34,451 nt of DNA from Deltaproteobacteria bacterium (GTDB lineage: Bacteria > Desulfobacterota > Desulfuromonadia > Desulfuromonadales > Geopsychrobacteraceae): assembly GCA_013152145.1 (NCBI GenBank), contig JAADGW010000104.1, forward strand, positions 1 through 34,451, written 5' to 3'. The translations under genes were made by a program, and so were the position numbers. The notes below the pieces were generated by a model. The model did no database searches, had not been told where the DNA came from, and saw only the letters and a list, made by a program, of their open reading frames with translations. Below are positions 30,352-34,451 of the stretch, one piece after another; the stretch's first letter is position 1; the number at the start of each line of letters is the position of its first letter.

Positions 30352-32550
30352 ATGACCAAGTCAGGTTCGGGGAACATTTTGGAGCCAAAACCACTGCCAG
30401 ATTTCAGTTCAGATCCGGACGCCAGATTGCTGGCCGCCTTTCTACATGAATTGAACATCGCGCGGCACAGCCTGACCCTCTATCCTCCCGGACATCCACA
30501 ACTTGCCAGCTCCAGCGGGAAAGTCCTCAAACAGCTGGAAAAGCTGTTCGGCAGCAGAGACTGTATCACCTTCGGTGTGGCCCCGGAGGCACTCCTTTTT
30601 GAGCACCGCTGGCTCGACCGGGAAAATCCCACGTTCAAAACCTTCGCCGGCATCCTCTCCAACTTCGGTATCGCCTCCTTAAGCTTCAGACAAGGCCTGT
30701 CAGCGGAAGAACTGGTCCGCTTCTGCCAATTACTGCGCAGCGACCGCCAGACCATCGAGAAACATGGCGGATTTCTGCAACTGCTGCGGCAACAGCAGGT
30801 CGATCACATCGATATTGTTCCCATCGACTACGGCGCCTTTCAGTCGAGCACAGAACACGACCCTCGGTCGGCAACGGCAAGCGAGCTCTGGGAGGACTTT
30901 CTGCACGGCCTGCTGGATGACATGCTGGACGCCGGCGACGGCGGTTTGCGGCTCGATCCAAAAACCATCGCTGCGATCCTCAATGAAAGGCTGTCCGCTG
31001 ACGACACCCCGGCTGAACTCCCGACCGGGGCGGTAAGCAATTTTGTTGGACGACTTCTCGACGACAACCAGTCATTGCCCCGGGAGGCCTGCGGACAAAA
31101 TTTGGGGAAATTGCTGAGTCACCTGTCGCCGCAGCTACAAGAGACATTTATGGCCGGCACCTTCCAGACCCTCGATAAAAACCTGGTCGCGGCCGGCAAC
31201 ATCCTCGAGCAGCTGCCGGCCGAGCTGTTGCAAAAAGCCCTCGACCCGCAGACTCAGCAAAAGTTGAAGATCTCTACCCGCCTGGTCGAGCTGGTAGGAC
31301 AGCTGGCGGCCAATCCGCCGGATATGCAGCACAGCATCAGAACCGATTCTGCCCCGCTGGGAAAAGATCTGGTGCGCGCCAGGCTCGACGTTCTCTTCAG
31401 TGAGGAGAATCATGATCTCTACCTGCCGGGCAACTACCAGGTAACGCTGAAGAATATTTTTAATGATGATATCCGTTGCAGTATGCCGGAGGAGGACAAA
31501 CAGCAGCTGAAGGAGAATTTTGAAGAGCAGTCTGTCGAACTGCAGTGCTGTGCCGTCATCTTCGAACTCCTCGCCGCCTCACCGGGGCTGGAAGATGAAA
31601 CAGCGATCCAGCAGAACCTGCTGGAGCTTTCCCGTTTCTTTCTGGATACCGGCAACTTCAGCGCATTGCGGGAGATTTACCACCACTGGTCAGCCTACCT
31701 CTACAGCGGCGTATCAAATGCCGGCATTCTGGATGAGCGGGTCCTCGCCAACCACACCCAGCAGGCATTCATGCTGGAAGTGGTTGACGGTCTCGAGATC
31801 TGGGGAGAAGAGTCGGCTGAGCCGATCCGTCAGTACATCACCACCGTCGGCGAGGCCTATACCGAGCTGGTCATCGAACAGCTCGGCCTGGCCAGACAGT
31901 TCAGCCGCCGGCGCTACTGGATGGAGGTGCTCGAAGGGATCGGTACCGACGCCAACCAGCTGCTGATTCAAGCCCTCTCCGACGAACGCTGGTATCTGAT
32001 CCGTAACCTGCTGATCGTGCTGGGGAAAAACCTGGAACCGGCGACACTCAAAGCGATCCACCGCCTTGCCGACCATCCGCATCCGAAAGTCCGCCAGGAG
32101 GTCATGCGGATCCTGTTCCTCTGCAACCCGGCGACCGCCAACCGGATGCTGCTCAAAGAGCTTAACCATGAGGATCAGGAGGCGCGACTCTCAGCCATCC
32201 AGATTGCCGACCTCAGCACTGATTCCGAGGTGCTGAATGGCCTGCATCAACAGCTGCTGTCCGAGCTCAACAGCGACTTCGACCTCGAATGTAAACGTCA
32301 GATCCTGGCAACCCTGGCGCTGATCGGCCATCGTGACAGCCTCTCCAGATTGCGCCGCCTGCTGCTGAAAAAAGCTCTGCTGCAATCACGCCGGCAGAAA
32401 CAGTTTCAACGGGAAATTATCCAGAGCCTCGGTAAATACCCGCGAACCGCGGCCGAAAAGCTGCTGCGGGAACTCGCTGACGGACGACAGCGACAACAGG
32501 CCAAGCTGGCCGAAGAAGTCCTTCGTCAACTTTCGGGAGAGAGCGCATGA
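30352..32550 (+). CDS. HEAT-like repeat protein with a novel-looking N-terminal domain
   Basis: Start set at MTKSGSGN (30352); helical repeats near the C-terminus (RWYLIRNLLIVLGKNLEPATLKAIHRLADHPHPKVRQEVMRILFLCNPATANRMLLKEL); 4-nt overlap with the downstream HD-GYP gene. Confidence 0.8.
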   Translation: MTKSGSGNILEPKPLPDFSSDPDARLLAAFLHELNIARHSLTLYPPGHPQLASSSGKVLKQLEKLFGSRDCITFGVAPEALLFEHRWLDRENPTFKTFAGILSNFGIASLSFRQGLSAEELVRFCQLLRSDRQTIEKHGGFLQLLRQQQVDHIDIVPIDYGAFQSSTEHDPRSATASELWEDFLHGLLDDMLDAGDGGLRLDPKTIAAILNERLSADDTPAELPTGAVSNFVGRLLDDNQSLPREACGQNLGKLLSHLSPQLQETFMAGTFQTLDKNLVAAGNILEQLPAELLQKALDPQTQQKLKISTRLVELVGQLAANPPDMQHSIRTDSAPLGKDLVRARLDVLFSEENHDLYLPGNYQVTLKNIFNDDIRCSMPEEDKQQLKENFEEQSVELQCCAVIFELLAASPGLEDETAIQQNLLELSRFFLDTGNFSALREIYHHWSAYLYSGVSNAGILDERVLANHTQQAFMLEVVDGLEIWGEESAEPIRQYITTVGEAYTELVIEQLGLARQFSRRRYWMEVLEGIGTDANQLLIQALSDERWYLIRNLLIVLGKNLEPATLKAIHRLADHPHPKVRQEVMRILFLCNPATANRMLLKELNHEDQEARLSAIQIADLSTDSEVLNGLHQQLLSELNSDFDLECKRQILATLALIGHRDSLSRLRRLLLKKALLQSRRQKQFQREIIQSLGKYPRTAAEKLLRELADGRQRQQAKLAEEVLRQLSGESA

Positions 32551-33680
32551 CCCCCACCTCCCAGCAGCAACTGCAACGCTTTATCCGCCTGTTGACCACG
32601 GCTGCGGCCAACGCAGCGCTATATCATCTTGAACACCTGCAGGTCGCCCGGCTCTGCCGCCGGGCCCTCGATGAGCTGAACGGCCTGTTCAACAATCACA
32701 GCGATGTCACGTTGAAAATTATCGACAACCAGTTGATCTTCGACAATCAGCCGGTCACGCACAACCTGGCGATTCAACGTTTAGTCGCCGCACTGCAACT
32801 GCACGGCATCAGTCACCTGCAGATCGAGCCGGGGATTTACAGTGAAGAGCTGCTCGGCCTGATCAACACCCTGAGCAAGCGGCCGGAAAAGTATATTGAT
32901 CTCGCCGCAAGCGAACATATCCATTTCGGCCAGATCGAGGTCCGCTATCGGCAGGGGGATAACAGCTACCGGTCCACCGAGCTGCTCCTGGCAGACATTG
33001 AGTGCCAGGAAGCCGACCGGTTCATGGATGTTTACCAGGCGGTGCAGAAAAAACAGCAGCTCGATCTGTCCGGGATTGCCGGGATGGTCAGCAACTTTGT
33101 CAATGCCTTCAGCGATCACAGCGATTCTTTTCTCGCCATCGCCCCGCTCCGCTCGATGGATGAGTACACCTATACCCATTCCACGAACATCTGCCTGCTC
33201 AACCTGGCCCAGGCGCGTCAGCTCGGTATCGAAGGGCAAATGCTCAGCGAAATCGGCATTGCCGCCATGCTGCACGATGTCGGCAAGATGTTTATTTCGC
33301 CCGAAATCCTCGGCAAAACCGAAGCACTCAACGAGGAAGAATGGCAGATCATGCAGCAACATCCGCGACTCGGAGCCGAATACCTGCTCGGCACTCCCGG
33401 AGTCCCGCGGCTGGCGGTGGTCACGGCGTTTGAACACCACATGCGTTACGACGGCAAAGGCTACCCGCAACCCGATCGTCCCTGGCAGATGAATCTCTGC
33501 TCGCACATGACCGCCATTTCTGACACTTACGACGCCATGCGCACCCACCGGAGCTACGAAGAGCCGCTGGAACTCGATCAGATCATCAACACCATGCTCG
33601 ACCTGGCCGGCAATAAACTGCATCCTCAACTGACCTACAGTTTTTTACAGGTGCTCAACGGCCTCGAAGCCGGGACCTGA
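32547..33680 (+). CDS. HD-GYP domain protein (probable c-di-GMP phosphodiesterase)
   Basis: AAMLHDVGKMFISPEIL, QQHPRLGAEYLL, FEHHMRYDGKGYPQ; N-terminal region resembles that of the upstream HEAT-like protein. Confidence 0.92.
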   Translation: MTPTSQQQLQRFIRLLTTAAANAALYHLEHLQVARLCRRALDELNGLFNNHSDVTLKIIDNQLIFDNQPVTHNLAIQRLVAALQLHGISHLQIEPGIYSEELLGLINTLSKRPEKYIDLAASEHIHFGQIEVRYRQGDNSYRSTELLLADIECQEADRFMDVYQAVQKKQQLDLSGIAGMVSNFVNAFSDHSDSFLAIAPLRSMDEYTYTHSTNICLLNLAQARQLGIEGQMLSEIGIAAMLHDVGKMFISPEILGKTEALNEEEWQIMQQHPRLGAEYLLGTPGVPRLAVVTAFEHHMRYDGKGYPQPDRPWQMNLCSHMTAISDTYDAMRTHRSYEEPLELDQIINTMLDLAGNKLHPQLTYSFLQVLNGLEAGT

Positions 33681-33759
33681 CTCCCCGGCCAAACAGACAA
33701 ATCTTGCAGCCATGTCCGGCACAATGCTATACAGGCGCAGTTCAAACAAACTCATAAGC

Positions 33760-33785
33760 AGGGGACGGAATTGACTTCCGCCCCT
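33760..33785 (+). promoter_or_regulatory. Stem-loop in the ettA leader or HD-GYP 3' region
   Basis: AGGGG-a-CGGAA-TTGAC-TTCCG-CCCCT: 10 bp with one bulged A and a 5-nt loop; no strong U-tract. Confidence 0.35.
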
Positions 33786-33813
33786 CTCTATCGATCAAAG
33801 GACGGTTTAAGCG

Positions 33814-34451
33814 ATGAGCGAAGATACAAAAAAAATCATCTACTCGATGATGCGGGTCAGCAAGAGCTACAACAAGCAACCGATCATCAAGGACATCTCC
33901 CTCTCCTACTTTTACGGCGCCAAGATCGGCGTACTCGGCCTGAACGGTTCGGGCAAATCAACCCTGCTGCGGATCATGGCCGGAGTCGACAAGGAGTTCA
34001 ACGGCGAGGCACTGCTCTCCGAAGGCTACAGCGTCGGCTACCTGGAACAGGAACCACAGCTGGATGAAAACCAGACGGTCCGCGAAGCGGTCAAAGAAGG
34101 AGTGCAGGACGTCGTCGACCTGCTCGCTGAATTCGAGGAGATCAACAACGCCTTTGCCGATCCCGACTGCGACATGGACAAGCTGCTCGCCCGCCAGGCG
34201 GTGGTGCAGGATCAGTTGGATGCCACCGATGCCTGGGACCTCGACTCGCGGCTGGAACTGGCCGAAGAGGCACTACGCTGCCCGGCGCCGGAGACGCCGA
34301 TCAAGGTTCTCTCCGGTGGTGAGAAGCGCCGGGTGGCCCTCTGCCGACTGCTGTTGCAAAAACCGGACATCCTGCTGCTCGATGAGCCGACCAACCATCT
34401 CGACGCCGAAACCGTCGCCTGGCTCGAGCAGCACCTGCAACGCTACCCCGG
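33814..34451 (+). CDS. ettA: ABC-F ATPase, energy-dependent translational throttle EttA-like (partial at window end)
   Basis: [67 protein letters not shown]...[41 protein letters not shown]; open at the window end, hence missing from the ORF track. Confidence 0.93.
   Translation, partial: MSEDTKKIIYSMMRVSKSYNKQPIIKDISLSYFYGAKIGVLGLNGSGKSTLLRIMAGVDKEFNGEALLSEGYSVGYLEQEPQLDENQTVREAVKEGVQDVVDLLAEFEEINNAFADPDCDMDKLLARQAVVQDQLDATDAWDLDSRLELAEEALRCPAPETPIKVLSGGEKRRVALCRLLLQKPDILLLDEPTNHLDAETVAWLEQHLQRYP

Overview
The window looks like a chromosomal core segment from a Desulfuromonadales/Geobacter-type deltaproteobacterium; the lineage is inferred from gene content and order only. The + strand start carries c-di-GMP/two-component genes (REC-PAS-GGDEF-EAL and a stand-alone REC), then ppiB, mntP and aguA-aguB. 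A colinear minus-strand block of about 23.5 kb follows, in transcription order: phoH-pgpH-ybeY-corC-lnt-kdsB-pyrG-kdsA-kdsD-kdsC-lptC-lptA-lptB-rpoN-hpf-ptsN-hprK-rapZ-IIA-IIB-IIC-IID-ptsH-ptsI-metK. The window closes on the + strand with a HEAT-like protein, an overlapping HD-GYP gene, and a truncated ettA. No mobile element, CRISPR array, rRNA or tRNA was seen. Points worth a second look: (1) rapZ is frameshifted at an exact 4-bp tandem duplication; (2) pgpH is frameshifted and also overlaps ybeY by 101 nt in another frame; (3) a cluster of GGA-loop hairpins sits in the otherwise compact corC-ybeY gap; (4) the HEAT-like and HD-GYP neighbours share a similar N-terminal domain; (5) a 48-bp palindrome with one mismatched pair lies between aguB and metK; (6) a tandem 10-bp repeat abuts a strong sigma70-like promoter upstream of the GGDEF-EAL gene.
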